From Diplonema japonicum (Eukaryota > Euglenozoa > Diplonemea > Diplonemida > Diplonemidae): DNA of 64,000 nt. Positions 52,778-63,800 of this stretch are shown piece after piece (the first letter of the stretch is position 1; each line of letters opens with the position of its first letter). The DNA lies in contig OZ025666.1 of NCBI GenBank assembly GCA_964019335.1, positions 2,501 to 66,500 on the forward strand. The letters run 5' to 3'. Made by a program: the position numbers and the translations under genes. A model generated the notes under the pieces. It saw only the letters and a program-made list of their open reading frames with translations. It was not told where the DNA came from and did no database searches.

Positions 52778-54376
52778 GTTTCCTCTTCTAGTTCTGGTTA
52801 GTTAAGTGTTTGCAATGTCTCTTTGTCACAGGGAAGTGGGTTGTAGGTAGCAAATAATTTTAGGTACAGAAGTTGTTTTTCTTTTTTCCTTTTTCTTTTC
52901 TTGGTGGATTGCAACACATATTCACCTCAATCATCCCCCCCCCTTTTTTTTTACGTCTTCTCGTGCATGAAAATTATGCCCTTTCGTGTGGATAATTTTT
53001 CACCCCCCTTCCCCCCGCCACCAACTTCACCCCCTTTTTTTTTCGTCCCATCTATTTCCGTGGTACTTAGCCCCTGCCCCTTTACCCCCTTCGTTTTACT
53101 TAAGTTTCTCTTCCTTTTTCTCTTTGACGCGGGTGGCATTATTGAAAATATGAGTGGGTTTTTTCCCATTTTTTCCCCCACCTGGAAATCTGCACCGACG
53201 CTGGGCAATGATCAGGCACGCCCTTCACGCTCACGGGACGTGCACAGTCGGTGTGTGTGTGTGTTCAAAAATTCAGCTAGTCCTCGGAGCGGATTTTCAG
53301 TGGGGAAAAAAAAAAGAAAAACTCTCACATGTCAAAGCAGTGAGGTGGTTTTCATCTCACTGCTTTTCTTTTTCTTTTGTTTTCTGGTGAGTCGTTGCTA
53401 GCACGCCTTCCCATCATTGTGAATTCCCTCCTCTGTTCTTTCTTTTCTTCTGAGAACACCCTCTTTTTTTTTTTTACAACAAAAAAAAAAAAAAAAAAAG
53501 CGGTTCTGCATATCATAACCCCGAGAGGGAAAGGTTCGACCCGAACGAGAGAAGGGAGGAGAAGAAGAAGAAAAAAGAGTCAGGCCTAAAGGCCCTGTAC
53601 ACTTTAATTAGCTTTCCCCTCCATAACTTTTTTATCTGTTTTAGGTTCCTTGTTGTACCCTTTTCTCCCTTCAAGTTCTTCTTATGTTATTTTGGCAAAA
53701 TGCGTGAAAGAAACAAACAAAGAAGGAAAAGGAATCCACAAGTATCCCCTTTATGGCACTATGTAGTACCCCCCCCTTTTTTAGATAACATTGGTAGCCC
53801 AACGATGTGGGAGGTTTCTTGTGTCCTCTGACCAATTCAGCTGAAGTAACTTTACAGTACTGAAGGCCACAATGGGTAGTAAAGGAAAAGATGAAGCGAG
53901 GGAAAGAAAATGAAAAAAAAAAGAGAAAAAAAAAAAAAGCAAAGTAACCAGTTAGATACGACGAAGAAAGTAAATAGGAAGTGAGAAGAATAGAATGTTG
54001 TCCCACCTCTCCTTAAGCCCCCGTCACTACTCTTCTTTCCTTTGTCCCCAATACAAACAAAAGGGGCATGTGTATCGAGGGCGTAGCCCCTCCACGCCCC
54101 TTCTTGAGGTACAAAAAGGGCCGTTCAGTGCTGCCTACCCCGTCTACCCCCCTGTAACGTCTTTGTCTTCTTTCGTTAAGCAAAACAAAAGCATCACAAA
54201 GAGTTCCCCCTTCTCCGGTAATTTCTTTTTATTCTCCATTTTCCTCCCCCCCCCCCCCCCATCTTCTTTCTTTTCTTTCACCCCCCTTTTTTTTTCACCC
54301 CTCTTTAACATAAGTATTATTTTCACTCCTTTACACATGACACCTTTTTACCTACAAAGTGCCGTTGACACCTGCT
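52778..54376. other. 1.6-kb intergenic region, low complexity, one perfect hairpin
   Basis: This is the longest gene-free gap of the array. Most of it is C/T-rich or A-rich simple sequence, including T runs facing A runs at 53466-53500 and a C tract at 54249-54262. Frames here look like low-complexity translation. A perfect 11-bp stem (AAAGCAGTGAG at 53334, CTCACTGCTTT at 53356) with an 11-base loop is followed by a T-rich stretch. I do not see a known RNA gene. Confidence 0.5.
53334..53366 (+). other. Perfect 11-bp hairpin before T-rich tract
   Basis: AAAGCAGTGAG pairs exactly with CTCACTGCTTT across an 11-base loop; TTCTTTTTCTTTTG follows. The shape could be the 3' end of a small Pol III RNA, or an RNA processing site in the intergenic spacer. 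No sequence family is recognised. Confidence 0.4.
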
Positions 54377-54979
54377 ATGCATGCTTTGCATAAGTATGTC
54401 ATTCTGATACACTATTACGTGCTGCGCTGTGTGTGCGTGGGATGTACCATAGGGAGTGGGGTGCGGTTTTCAAGGAAAAGTGACGACGGGAAGTATCACG
54501 TGCACAGTCCCAAAGAAGCTGCGTTGTGGGTGGTTGGGTTTGCGCTAACTGGTATGGCGGCGGGGTTGGTGCTGAGTGTTCTTGCGATGCGGAAGGACGT
54601 TGATGCAAAGGTGAAGAAGTTGGTAAAGAACCGGACCCAGCGCGTTCTGGACGTGATAACACCCATATTTTTTGTCTTTGGCACCATCCTGGGTGGCGTC
54701 GCCACAAGTGATGGGGGATGGGTAGTCTCTGATGGGTGTTCTAGCCTCAGCCTTGCCTTCATAATCTGGTCCATTTGGGCTTTCGTTGAGTCTCTCGAAG
54801 ACTGCATTGCTGTGACCGACCCCTCTGCTTCCTACGCCCAGCCCTCTGTCACTGTTTCCCAAGAGACGATGGCCTCTCGCAAGCAGCCGCGACCCCGTAT
54901 CCCCATGAGGAGGCAACGCCCCCGCAACAACACTGCGCCAAATCCACTTAATTTCACTTCCGTCATAAACTCACGGTAG
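54377..54979 (+). CDS. Four-segment membrane protein, unknown
   Basis: 200 residues from the ATG at 54377, 18 bases after the acceptor CTACAAAG. Hydrophobic stretches lie near residues 5-25, 50-70, 95-115 and 128-145, joined by short charged loops; the last 50 residues are basic and Pro/Arg-rich and probably cytosolic. I do not recognise the family. A later ATG could remove the first segment. Confidence 0.55.
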   Translation: MHALHKYVILIHYYVLRCVCVGCTIGSGVRFSRKSDDGKYHVHSPKEAALWVVGFALTGMAAGLVLSVLAMRKDVDAKVKKLVKNRTQRVLDVITPIFFVFGTILGGVATSDGGWVVSDGCSSLSLAFIIWSIWAFVESLEDCIAVTDPSASYAQPSVTVSQETMASRKQPRPRIPMRRQRPRNNTAPNPLNFTSVINSR

Positions 54980-55019
54980 CTATTCACAACACATACAACA
55001 CAGCACGCCTACAGGTAAC

Positions 55020-55823
55020 ATGTACTCCAACTACACTATGACGCCGCGCAGCAGGCCCACCACTCCAGCAGGCCAGATAACGCGGCGGGCTAGCAGATCC
55101 CCAGCTGCCAGCAGGGGTGCGCTTAGCACGATGGGTGTAAACACAACAGAAAGAGACAGGGCACTGCTGATGCTTGAGAGAAGGAAAAAGGAGATGGAAA
55201 GAGAGCAGGAGTTCAAGCTGAAGAGGGGCGATTTGGGGTACGCAGAAAAGAGGTTCCAGATGGAGGTGAGAAATGAGCTGAGCAAGCACCATGACATGCA
55301 TCATGTGCCGCAGTACGGGGCACCACCTCCTGACATGGTGAACAACAGGTACCAGAAGCTCTATGAGACGCACCACCAGGAACAGCAGGTGCAGTACGCC
55401 CCTGCTACTCTTCCTGCGAAGTGGGCACCCAAACACCTGCCACCACTTCACGAGGACGAGAAGCACATCATCCTGAAGTGCGTCAGGTGCATCACGGAGT
55501 CTGCCTACATCAACAACTCAGGTGAGTTCCGTGCCAGGATCGGCATGAACAGGGGCGACGCTAGGCGGCTCTATGAGACTCTCTGCGCAGACCGATCGGA
55601 CTGGTCGCACATCGACACCAACGCGCACATGTGGTACCTCATCAACAACTCGATGAACGAGGTGGTGAACAACTCCATCTGTAGGGAATGGGGCAGGTGG
55701 TTCGGTTCCGTGTCACGCAGAAGGGTTGACGACTTGTACGCAAAGCTTGACGGCAGCGGGAAGATGATCATGAAGTACAACGGACGTGTTGTCGGGCTGG
55801 CCACACCTGGCTTGTTCAGGTAG
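55020..55823 (+). CDS. Conserved-looking protein, unknown function
   Basis: 267 residues; ATG five bases after ACGCCTACAG. The N-terminus is Ser/Thr/Pro/Arg-rich with T-P and S-P sites (residues 5-35), then a charged helix (40-95), a Tyr/His/Gln-rich stretch, and a folded C-terminal half (135-267) with E-D-E-K-H-I-I-L-K, W-Y-L-I-N-N-S and W-G-R-W-F-G-S-V-S. No family is recognised. Codon use and trans-splice context agree with a real gene. Confidence 0.6.
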   Translation: MYSNYTMTPRSRPTTPAGQITRRASRSPAASRGALSTMGVNTTERDRALLMLERRKKEMEREQEFKLKRGDLGYAEKRFQMEVRNELSKHHDMHHVPQYGAPPPDMVNNRYQKLYETHHQEQQVQYAPATLPAKWAPKHLPPLHEDEKHIILKCVRCITESAYINNSGEFRARIGMNRGDARRLYETLCADRSDWSHIDTNAHMWYLINNSMNEVVNNSICREWGRWFGSVSRRRVDDLYAKLDGSGKMIMKYNGRVVGLATPGLFR

Positions 55824-55928
55824 CAGGCCGTGTTATTTGTGTCAAATTAGATTTAGATGTTGATGTTGATGCTATTTCGCTGTTCTTCTTCGTGCTGCAA
55901 CGTATTCAGTTACTCTTTACACATAACA

Positions 55929-56318
55929 ATGGCTCTGTGCAAAACTTGCGAAATCTTGTGGTGCTGGGCTTCGTGTGGTGAAGACTGTGATGAACCAGCG
56001 TGTCCAGGGGCGCATGTAGGAGATATTGGGTGCAGGGGAATGGTGCCGAAGGACATCTTGTTGAAGGTGGCGAAACAAGGGCGGCAATGGTTGAAGAACG
56101 CTAACAAGTCTGCTTTGCAGAAAATGACAAAAGACATGGAAGCTTGCGGGGTAAACATATGCCACGCACGCAGAAAGGTGAAGGACTCAGACTTGGAGTC
56201 TCTGTTTGATACTCTCATGCAGCACCTAACGTTTCTCCCTATCGATACTTTGTCTGACAACTTCCGGAGGTGTTTGCGCTTCTTCGTAGTTACCTTCAAC
56301 CGCGTGGCCTGTCCGTAA
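55929..56318 (+). CDS. Small Cys-rich protein, unknown function
   Basis: 129 residues from the ATG at 55929; the upstream in-frame ATG-like codons precede the acceptor CGTATTCAG and are not used. The first 40 residues carry eight Cys in C-K-T-C, C-W-A-S-C, E-D-C-D-E-P-A-C patterns, suggesting zinc binding or disulphides. The rest is a basic helical domain (L-L-K-V-A-K-Q-G-R-Q-W). No signal peptide. Family unknown. Confidence 0.55.
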   Translation: MALCKTCEILWCWASCGEDCDEPACPGAHVGDIGCRGMVPKDILLKVAKQGRQWLKNANKSALQKMTKDMEACGVNICHARRKVKDSDLESLFDTLMQHLTFLPIDTLSDNFRRCLRFFVVTFNRVACP

Positions 56319-56879
56319 GCGAAGGCCCATCCCAAACAATAGACCAGGCTATCAATCTATGTCTACTTTGCCGGTGAAGAACACACTTTCTCTGCCGCAG
56401 CTATCAGATATCCTAACAAACCACATACAACAGGCACTGATGGTGTGCTAACACCCAAGGCAGTTAGTGCCCTTAGAACGTAGATCTCGCTGTGCATCAC
56501 GGCCTCTCTCCAGTCCACAAGGAAAAGCACTTTTTCCTCTTAGCTACTTAGTCAGTATTCAGTCCAGAACGAACGAAACCCAACAGGCTGTCAGAGGGCT
56601 GCGGTCTGTCAACTCGACTTGGTGTTAAGCACACACAACTTCCTAAAGAAGAGAATGTGTAGTTGACACTTCCAGTATTTGTTAAGTCGGTTACCTCTCC
56701 CTCTCTTGTACCACAAAGGCCACACTGGTCATCTAGCACTTGTTTATCTTTTTTACTTATTTCTGTATTAGGTAGCTGGCCTGGCGCACACTGCGACGGG
56801 CACCAGCGTGACCGTTACACTCCCTTTCTCAGTTGTTATTCTTAGTTCACTCACATTCTTTTTCAAAATTAAATAGGAA
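56319..56879. other. Intergenic region
   Basis: About 560 bases without a supportable gene; it ends in TTAAATAG three bases before the next ATG. Confidence 0.5.
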
Positions 56880-58541
56880 ATGAGCCTCTCACCGCCCTCT
56901 CTCGCCAGCGGGCTGGAAAAGAGGTTACACGAAGCTACGCTCGAGGCACAGGCGCTAGCCTTGGGCAATGTTGTGGTCGATGCAAATGCGAAAACTATGG
57001 TAGCACAGCATGAGGTGCATCTGCAGTCGATGATGACACATGAGGCAGGGGTTGAGATTGAGAAAAGCAGCCACGTGCTGGAGATAGCGAAGAGGGACAC
57101 AGACACAGCACATGCAGCCGTCGCGACCTTAAGCAGCGAGCTGTCTGCGTCGAAGGCTGAGCTCCGAAAGCGCACAATGGAGCATGCAGAAAGTGTCAAT
57201 TTAGTATCAGAGCTGCGCATGGGACACCAAGTACTAACAGAGAAGCTGTTGATGACAGAGCGCATCATGTCTCAGACACTCACAGACACGCAGCTGGCAC
57301 GACAAGAAGCCGATACGCACCGTGTGCAGATCACTTCACACAAGTCAGACCTCACGGATAAAGTGTTGGAAGAGGAGCATATCCTTGTGCAGCTTTCAAA
57401 GTTAGAAGCGGAGCTTGAGGGAAAGGTTTCAGTTCTTAGCAGCACAAGAAATGCGTTCACAGAAGCAGAAGAAAGAGAGCGCCAGGCAATCACAAGACTG
57501 TCGATGCTCGCAGAGGCATCTGGGGCGTGCAAGGCCAAGGTCACAGGCTATTCCACGCAGTTGAATGACACACTTACGATAGACAAGTTGAACCGAGAAG
57601 CTCATGGCGAGACACAACACATGGTGAGCGTGCTGCAGACTGAGGTTACGGAGCAGGACTTGGTGACAGCTGCAGAGGAAGCTAAACTCCAGGAGTTGAT
57701 CAAAAGCCTGCGACAGCAGGAGATAGTGGTCGCTGGTGAGCGTGATGCTGCAATGAAGAAGAAGCAGTGCTTAGCATCGGCGCAAGAACAGGAACGTAGA
57801 GCTTCTGAGAAGTCCCTCCAGTCACAGCGCGATATCCACAAGCTGGAAGATGTACTGTCTATTGCCAACATGGAGTTCGAGAAGGTCCTTCAGGAAGAGA
57901 AGGAGGTTAGTGTGATGTTAAACCCTCTGCACCACGATGTTGAGACTTTGAGGACGTCTTTTACCTCGTTGGCCGTCGCTGTTGATGGCTTGAAGGAGGA
58001 GTGCCTCCGCCAGCAGGCAAACGCGAAAGAGACAACAGGCTACAGGGCGTTGCTGACCAATAAAACCGCTACACTCACCGTTGCAGAGGGAGCTGCTGAA
58101 GAGAAGCTGAAGTTGCTTGAGAATAAACTGCGAGCCACAGCAGATGAGGCCGAGCTGCAAAGGACGGAACTTGCAGCACTCACTATCGAGTGCAACAACG
58201 GCAACGAATTAGAGACGAAAACAGCTCTCAACCTTGCGCAACACGAAGAGCGAACGAGAGCCCTCGCTGCGTCCCTGAGCGACGCGGAGATGGTGCTGCA
58301 GCAGACAGCGCTCAACGAGCGCAACAGCACGTCTGCACACCTGTCTGCGTGCCAGCACCTCGAAGAGCACGACAAGCTGCTCTCTGAAGCGCAGGGCATG
58401 ATGCGCCGCAGCCAGGCAGCTTACCTCGATGCCTCACGCAGCCTCGATGGCATCCCCATCCCTGTCCCACGACCTTTGTCCGCCCACACCATCCCCGTCC
58501 CTGCTCCCGTGTCGCGAATCACGTCGCCCACACGCCTCTGA
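56880..58541 (+). CDS. Long coiled-coil protein
   Basis: 553 residues that are nearly all heptad-type coiled coil (Glu/Leu/Ala/Lys-rich) from about 15 to 520, ending in a Pro-rich tail with I-P-V-P and S-P-T-R. No head domain is visible. Such proteins serve as cytoskeletal, basal-body or tether components; nothing more specific can be said. One exon. Confidence 0.7.
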   Translation: MSLSPPSLASGLEKRLHEATLEAQALALGNVVVDANAKTMVAQHEVHLQSMMTHEAGVEIEKSSHVLEIAKRDTDTAHAAVATLSSELSASKAELRKRTMEHAESVNLVSELRMGHQVLTEKLLMTERIMSQTLTDTQLARQEADTHRVQITSHKSDLTDKVLEEEHILVQLSKLEAELEGKVSVLSSTRNAFTEAEERERQAITRLSMLAEASGACKAKVTGYSTQLNDTLTIDKLNREAHGETQHMVSVLQTEVTEQDLVTAAEEAKLQELIKSLRQQEIVVAGERDAAMKKKQCLASAQEQERRASEKSLQSQRDIHKLEDVLSIANMEFEKVLQEEKEVSVMLNPLHHDVETLRTSFTSLAVAVDGLKEECLRQQANAKETTGYRALLTNKTATLTVAEGAAEEKLKLLENKLRATADEAELQRTELAALTIECNNGNELETKTALNLAQHEERTRALAASLSDAEMVLQQTALNERNSTSAHLSACQHLEEHDKLLSEAQGMMRRSQAAYLDASRSLDGIPIPVPRPLSAHTIPVPAPVSRITSPTRL

Positions 58542-58675
58542 GCTCTGAAACACCTTTGTATTTGTATTTAGTTTGTAGTTAACCCCTGTACAAGTTACTG
58601 TTCTTTTTTATTTATTATTCTTCTTCTTGACACGTGTCCCTCAGAGCAAAAAGAAGGAAAAAAAAAGAAAAGAAA

Positions 58676-59080
58676 ATGTTCCGTGCGTTCACGTCCCGTG
58701 TGGCACCCATCGCCCGCCAGAGATTCGCGAGGTGTGTACAACTTTTTTTTTATACCCTTTTTCTAATAATGTCCTACAGAACTTACTTCCTGGACCGTGA
58801 CGACACCGAGAGGAGAGTCATGGAGTGCGTGACTAACTTCCAGAAGGTGCCTGCTGACAAGGTTGCCCCCGCTGCTCACTTCATCAACGATCTGGGTCTT
58901 GACTCCCTTGACCAGGTGGAGGTGGTCATGGCTTTCGAGCAGGAGTTCATGGTGGACATTCCTGACAACGAGGTGTGCTACTAGGGGAAAGGGGAGGAAC
59001 CTAAACCACAACAGGCCGAGAAGATCCTCACCATCGACGCAGCTACAGAGTACATCGCGAACCACCCCCAGGCGAGGTAA
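58676..59080 (+). CDS. ACP: Mitochondrial acyl carrier protein
   Basis: Three exons (58676-58731, 58780-58972, 59015-59080; introns 48 and 42 nt) give 104 residues. The first exon encodes a basic mitochondrial presequence (M-F-R-A-F-T-S-R-V). The carrier domain has V-P-A-D-K-V, then L-G-L-D-S-L-D-Q-V-E, whose Ser carries phosphopantetheine, and F-E-Q-E-F-M-V-D-I-P-D-N-E. It serves mitochondrial fatty acid synthesis, lipoate supply, and as a subunit of complex I and LYR-protein assemblies. Frame breaks without the introns, so both are well supported. Confidence 0.92.
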
Positions 59081-59564
59081 CTCCTTCGCTTCCCTGTTCT
59101 ATGTTTCTTCATTTTTTATTTCTGTACATCCTTTTTTTTTTTGAGTGTTTTATTTTTTTCTCTTTGATGTAAATGGTACTGTACAAGAAAGGGAGGGAAA
59201 AAAAAAAGGAGGAGAGGGTGAGTGTTGGGAGGGAGTGCTTAAAACTGCTTTTGAGGAAGCTAGTATTTTAACCCCCTTTTTTAAAAATTTTCTTTTAGAA
59301 GTGAGCACGCTCCTTCCCCACCACTTTGCACGCCTCTCATTTCCTTTCTCTCTCTCCTTGCTGCCCTATTTACATGTTCAGATGCCCCAGCCCAGTTTCT
59401 CCCTTTAGTGTTTTTTTCTTCTTTTTTTTCTTTTCTTTTTTCTTTTCCCCTTCTTTTCTATCATAAACCTATAGCTGGCCTTTTGGGACTGGTGTTAGAC
59501 AAGTTCTATGATTATCTAAATTGGAATACAGGTGAATACACAAGACAAAGAAAAAAAAGTCGAA
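59081..59564. other. Intergenic region, pyrimidine-rich
   Basis: Mostly T/C-rich simple sequence with an A-rich piece at 59199-59210; no gene supported. The acceptor GGAATACAG lies 33 bases before the next ATG. Confidence 0.5.
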
Positions 59565-59780
59565 ATGGCGAGCAAGTTTCTGAACCAAGTGATCTGGTTT
59601 CTCGTGTGGTTGTTCATTAGCTGGCCTGTTGCCGCTTTCTGTACATTCTTCTATATCTTTTTGAATGCATTCAGGGCTTGCTGTCCCTGTGTGAAGGGGA
59701 TAACGGAGTTCTGTCATAAAGGAGTTGACTTCACAGGCACAGCCAGTGACGGTGTTGTAAACGGTGACCAGCTGTGCTAG
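59565..59780 (+). CDS. Small membrane protein with CCPC motif
   Basis: 71 residues. One or two membrane segments (residues 8-36; I-W-F-L-V-W-L-F-I, F-F-Y-I-F-L) are followed by A-C-C-P-C-V-K-G-I-T and a short soluble tail ending in Cys. Small proteins of this plan are found in animals and protists, without known role (from memory). The Cys cluster next to the membrane could be palmitoylated. Confidence 0.65.
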   Translation: MASKFLNQVIWFLVWLFISWPVAAFCTFFYIFLNAFRACCPCVKGITEFCHKGVDFTGTASDGVVNGDQLC

Positions 59781-59973
59781 GCGGGACTAGGCGGGAACTA
59801 GGCGATGTATCTCCTGTTGCCCCTCGCTCCCCTCCTCCCTCCTCCCTCCTTCTCCCTTCTCCTCTTAAATGAGTGTGCTTCGATAGAGTCCCAGCAGTAG
59901 TCCTTCTACAACTCAATCTTCATAAGATCTTTTCTTCTTCGGCCCGTTGTGCGGTGACCCTTGTTCCCGTAAG

Positions 59974-60659
59974 ATGTCGCAGCTCATTGACGCCGAGGTC
60001 CATAGGGTATTGATACCCACCCATGTCTTTTCACTCCTTGCTTATGAGCTTTTTCTTTTTCTTTGTAGTATTAACCACCTGGTCCCCCCTCCTACGTTTT
60101 CGAATGTTTTCCCTTTTTTTTTTCCAACTTTTCGTTGTCAACCCCGAATCACAACCCTGGCAAGGTATCAGGGGAAAACCAGAAGATGAACTTCGAACAC
60201 GGCAGGACAGAGCAAGAGGTGGGGATGGAGATGTTGGCAGACTCGTGTGCAATGAGGTCCTGCATGGCGGGTGGGGGCGGGTACGTGATGGGTGGTGCGT
60301 TTTCTATATTTGGTATGATGCTCGGTGGCAGTCAGATGGACAACGTGGGTGTGAAGGAGTTCTGGAGGCGTGCTGGAAAGAACGCAGTGCGGATGGGTAA
60401 GGGGTTCGCTGTCTTCGGTTTCTTCTTCAGTGGCTTCGAAGCCGTCCTCGAGAAGCGACGGGGAAAACACGACTGGAAAAACGCAGGCATCGCTGGTGGT
60501 GTCATCGGTGCCGCGCAGGGCTACAAGTTCGCAGGCCCCCCAGCAGCCATTGCAGGTATGCCCAACCCTTCTTTCTAACAAGCCCAACTAACAAACCCCA
60601 CAGGCGCCGGTGCCGGTGCAGGCTTCTGCGCCCTCATCGACTGGTTCATGGACAATTAA
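59974..60659 (+). CDS. TIM22: Mitochondrial inner-membrane translocase, Tim22 family
   Basis: Three exons (59974-60006, 60165-60555, 60604-60659; introns 158 and 48 nt) give 159 residues. The Tim17/22/23 fold shows as four Gly-rich membrane segments: G-G-G-G-Y-V-M-G-G-A-F, K-G-F-A-V-F-G-F-F-F, N-A-G-I-A-G-G-V-I-G-A, and G-A-G-A-G-F-C-A. S-C-A-M-R-S-C at the start of the first segment is as in Tim22. It inserts carrier proteins into the inner membrane; in trypanosomes one such protein serves most import. The first exon codes only 11 residues; its acceptor (GGCAAG at 60164) is chosen because it alone keeps phase. Confidence 0.8.
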
Positions 60660-60878
60660 TCACTTGCTTCCACGCCCCCTTTCTATTTTCTTCTTTCTTT
60701 TTATTTTTATTTTATTTTTTACTTTCCCTGTTCCTCATTTTTTTCTTCAAGAGAAGCTTTATGGCATTCACGGTCGGGGGGGGAGGGGGCGTCTCCGTTT
60801 CAGCAGTTCATATGTTATACCTCATTAATCTTTATACCTACAAGCACTGCCCACAGACTGCGACTAAAATGCGGCTAG

Positions 60879-63800
60879 ATGTTGGCCATAATCTTGACGC
60901 TTGCGTTGAGTCAAGCGAGGAGGGCATGCGACTCTTCTCTGGACTGCAACAACAGAGGGGGCACCGTGACAGGTGTCGTGTCGTCAGGGTGTAACTGTGA
61001 TTGCACTGACAAGTGGGAAGGCGTAGCATGCGAAACGTGTCCTACTCACTACGACCAAGTGACATGCAACAGCTGTGCGGACGGTCGGATAGGCTACCCT
61101 GCGTGCACCACGTGTAGTGTGGGGATGGTGATGCCTGCTGTTCCCGGCGGCGGGAACTGCTATGGCTTGGAAGTGGCCGTTGTCTCTGTCTTAGGGATAG
61201 AATGCAAGTGCGTCTGTCAAAAAGGCTACGATCCTGATGAGAACTGCTTGCACTGCGCTCCAGGCTATTATGTTCCTCTTGGAGTACCAACGTGCTGGGA
61301 GTGTCGTTTGGACACGCACTGCTCCAGCCACGCCCTGTCTGTGGTTGACGACGGGTCGCGCAAGATGTGCAACTGTACTTGCCGCAATATGTGGACGGGC
61401 ACGCAGTGCCAGACATGTCCTGTTTCCTACAACCCAGCAGACCCTAGCGACGATTGTGGCGGCTGTCTTGTTGGCTACTTTGACTACGGTGGCGGAACGG
61501 GGACTGTCTGCCGTAGGTGTGACACAACAACCATCGCGTGCAACGGCAACGAAGCGAGCATCACGTCGGATGGCACGACATGCCAATGCGTGTGCCTCCC
61601 CCAGTATGAGGGCACAAATTGTGATGGGTGTGCCCAGGGGCGCGTGAACTACCCAGCGTGCACGCTGTGTACTTCTGCTGCGCATTGTTCGGACCATGCA
61701 GTGAACGTAACTTCGAATTCCGCACAAACAGCCTGCGAATGTGGGTGTGAAGGGCAGTGGACAGGCAGCACCTGCGACACATGCCCCATGCAGTACGATG
61801 CCTCTACGAATTGCTCGTCCTGCTCCGCCAACCACATCAACTACCCTTCCTGTGTGCAGTGCGATGTGAACGTTCACTGCAGCGGACATGCCACGTTATC
61901 CACGAATGACCCTACGTCCAAGTACTGCACGTGTGACTGCCTGCCAGGAGCCGACCCCCTTGAAGACTGCGCGAAGTGCCTAAATCAGCATATCTCGTAT
62001 CCCACTTGTACTGAATGCACGTCTGCAACGCATTGTTCAAGCCACGCCAGCACTGTTTCATCTGACACATCGATGACGGCCTGTCAGTGTGTGTGCAGCT
62101 CGGGATTCAGTAGTAGCGACTGCAGCACATGTGATGTAGGTTACATCCAATATCCCACCTGTACGGAGTGCACTCCAACCCAGCACTGCAGTGGGAATGC
62201 GCCTTCTGTTGTACCCGATGCGATGCAAGCAGTGTGCATATGCAGCTGCTCACCTGGTTTTGCACCACCCGACTGCTCTTCTTGCCTGGTGGGCTACATA
62301 GGCAGCACGTGCACGGAGTGCGACTTGATGACTGACTGCGGAAGCCATGCAACAGCAGTGACCTCTGACCCAAATAACACGGCGTGTGTGTGCACTTGCG
62401 TGCAGGGCTTCGGCGGCAGCAGCTGCACTGAATGTTCTCAAGGTTACATTAATTTTCCTACATGCACGCAATGCACGCCTGCGGACTGCAACGGACATGC
62501 CTCGGCCGTCACAGACGACGGGACACGAACAACCTGCGCATGCACGTGCCTAACGGAATACGATGGTGCAACATGCAACGAGTGTGCCTCTGGGTATTTC
62601 GGATACCCAACATGCACACAATGCACGGACGCTGCACACTGTAGCGGACACTCTGCCACTGTTGCGTCTAACCCTTCAAAGACGGGGTGTACCTGTACCT
62701 GCAGAAATGAGTGGACTTCTACTGACTGCAGTACATGTCCCCCTCCTTACACAGGTGCCGATTGTGACATGTGTTTGCCGAACCACATCAGTTATCCAAC
62801 CTGCACCTTATGCTCTGTGACTCTCCATTGCAACTCCAAGGCTACAGCAGTGCAAGCGAACACTGCACAAGACCAGTGTGTGTGCTCATGCCAAGACAAG
62901 TGGACGGGTGATTGCTCTGTTTGCCCTAGCAGGTACAACCAAATGACTTGCGACAAATGTGCGGTTGGCAGCACTGACTACCCTGTGTGCGGGTCATGCA
63001 AGGTGAAAGACCATTGCAACGACCATGCTCTGTCGGCGACATCCAACCCTTCGCACACTGACTGCGTGTGTGTGTGCAGGAACAACTGGGAGCTACCGAA
63101 GTGTGCAACGTGTCCTTCGAAGTATGCAGGCGACTGCGACGAGTGTGCCGCCAACCACATTACTTACTCGACGTGCACCTTGTGTGACATCGCAGCACAC
63201 TGCAGCAACCATGCCCACAGTGTCATAGATGATGGCACAAGGACATCTTGCAAATGCGACTGTCGCGACCAGTGGGAAGGTCCTTCCTGTGCTTCGTGCC
63301 CAGTACAGTACGAACAGGGAGCATGTACCTCATGCGCGGTCAACTTCATCAACTACCCTAATTGCACAAAATGCACTTCGGCAGACCATTGCAGCAACCA
63401 TGCATCATATGTGACATCAAACCCATCAAACACGGGTTGCACCTGCACGTGCAGAGAACAGTGGCTGGGCCTCTCCTGCGACACGTGCCCCTCGGTCTTT
63501 GGTGGTTCCGATTGTAATGAGTGCATTACGGGAAGCATTGGGCCTTTTCCTTCGTGCATATTTTGCACCTCAGCTACGCACTGCAATGACCATGCAGCGA
63601 CAGTCACAGATGATGGAACAAGGACCACCTGCAAATGCACATGTTCCAGTCAATATGATGGTGCCACGTGCAACTCTTGTAAAGTGGGTTACATTGGATA
63701 TCCTGTGTGCACGCAGTGCGACCTTTCCATTCACTGCAGCAACCATGCCCACAGTGTCACGGATGATGGCACGGGAACCTCGTGTAGCTGTGTTTGCCGT

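Noticed and set aside
52901-53401. 166-codon frame in the long intergenic gap
   Set aside because: Composition is simple Pro/Phe/Ser/Lys from C/T and A tracts; no domain and no acceptor near an ATG.
61191-61889. 232-codon minus-strand frame
   Set aside because: Antisense shadow of the Cys-rich repeat gene; periodic sequence opens the opposite strand.
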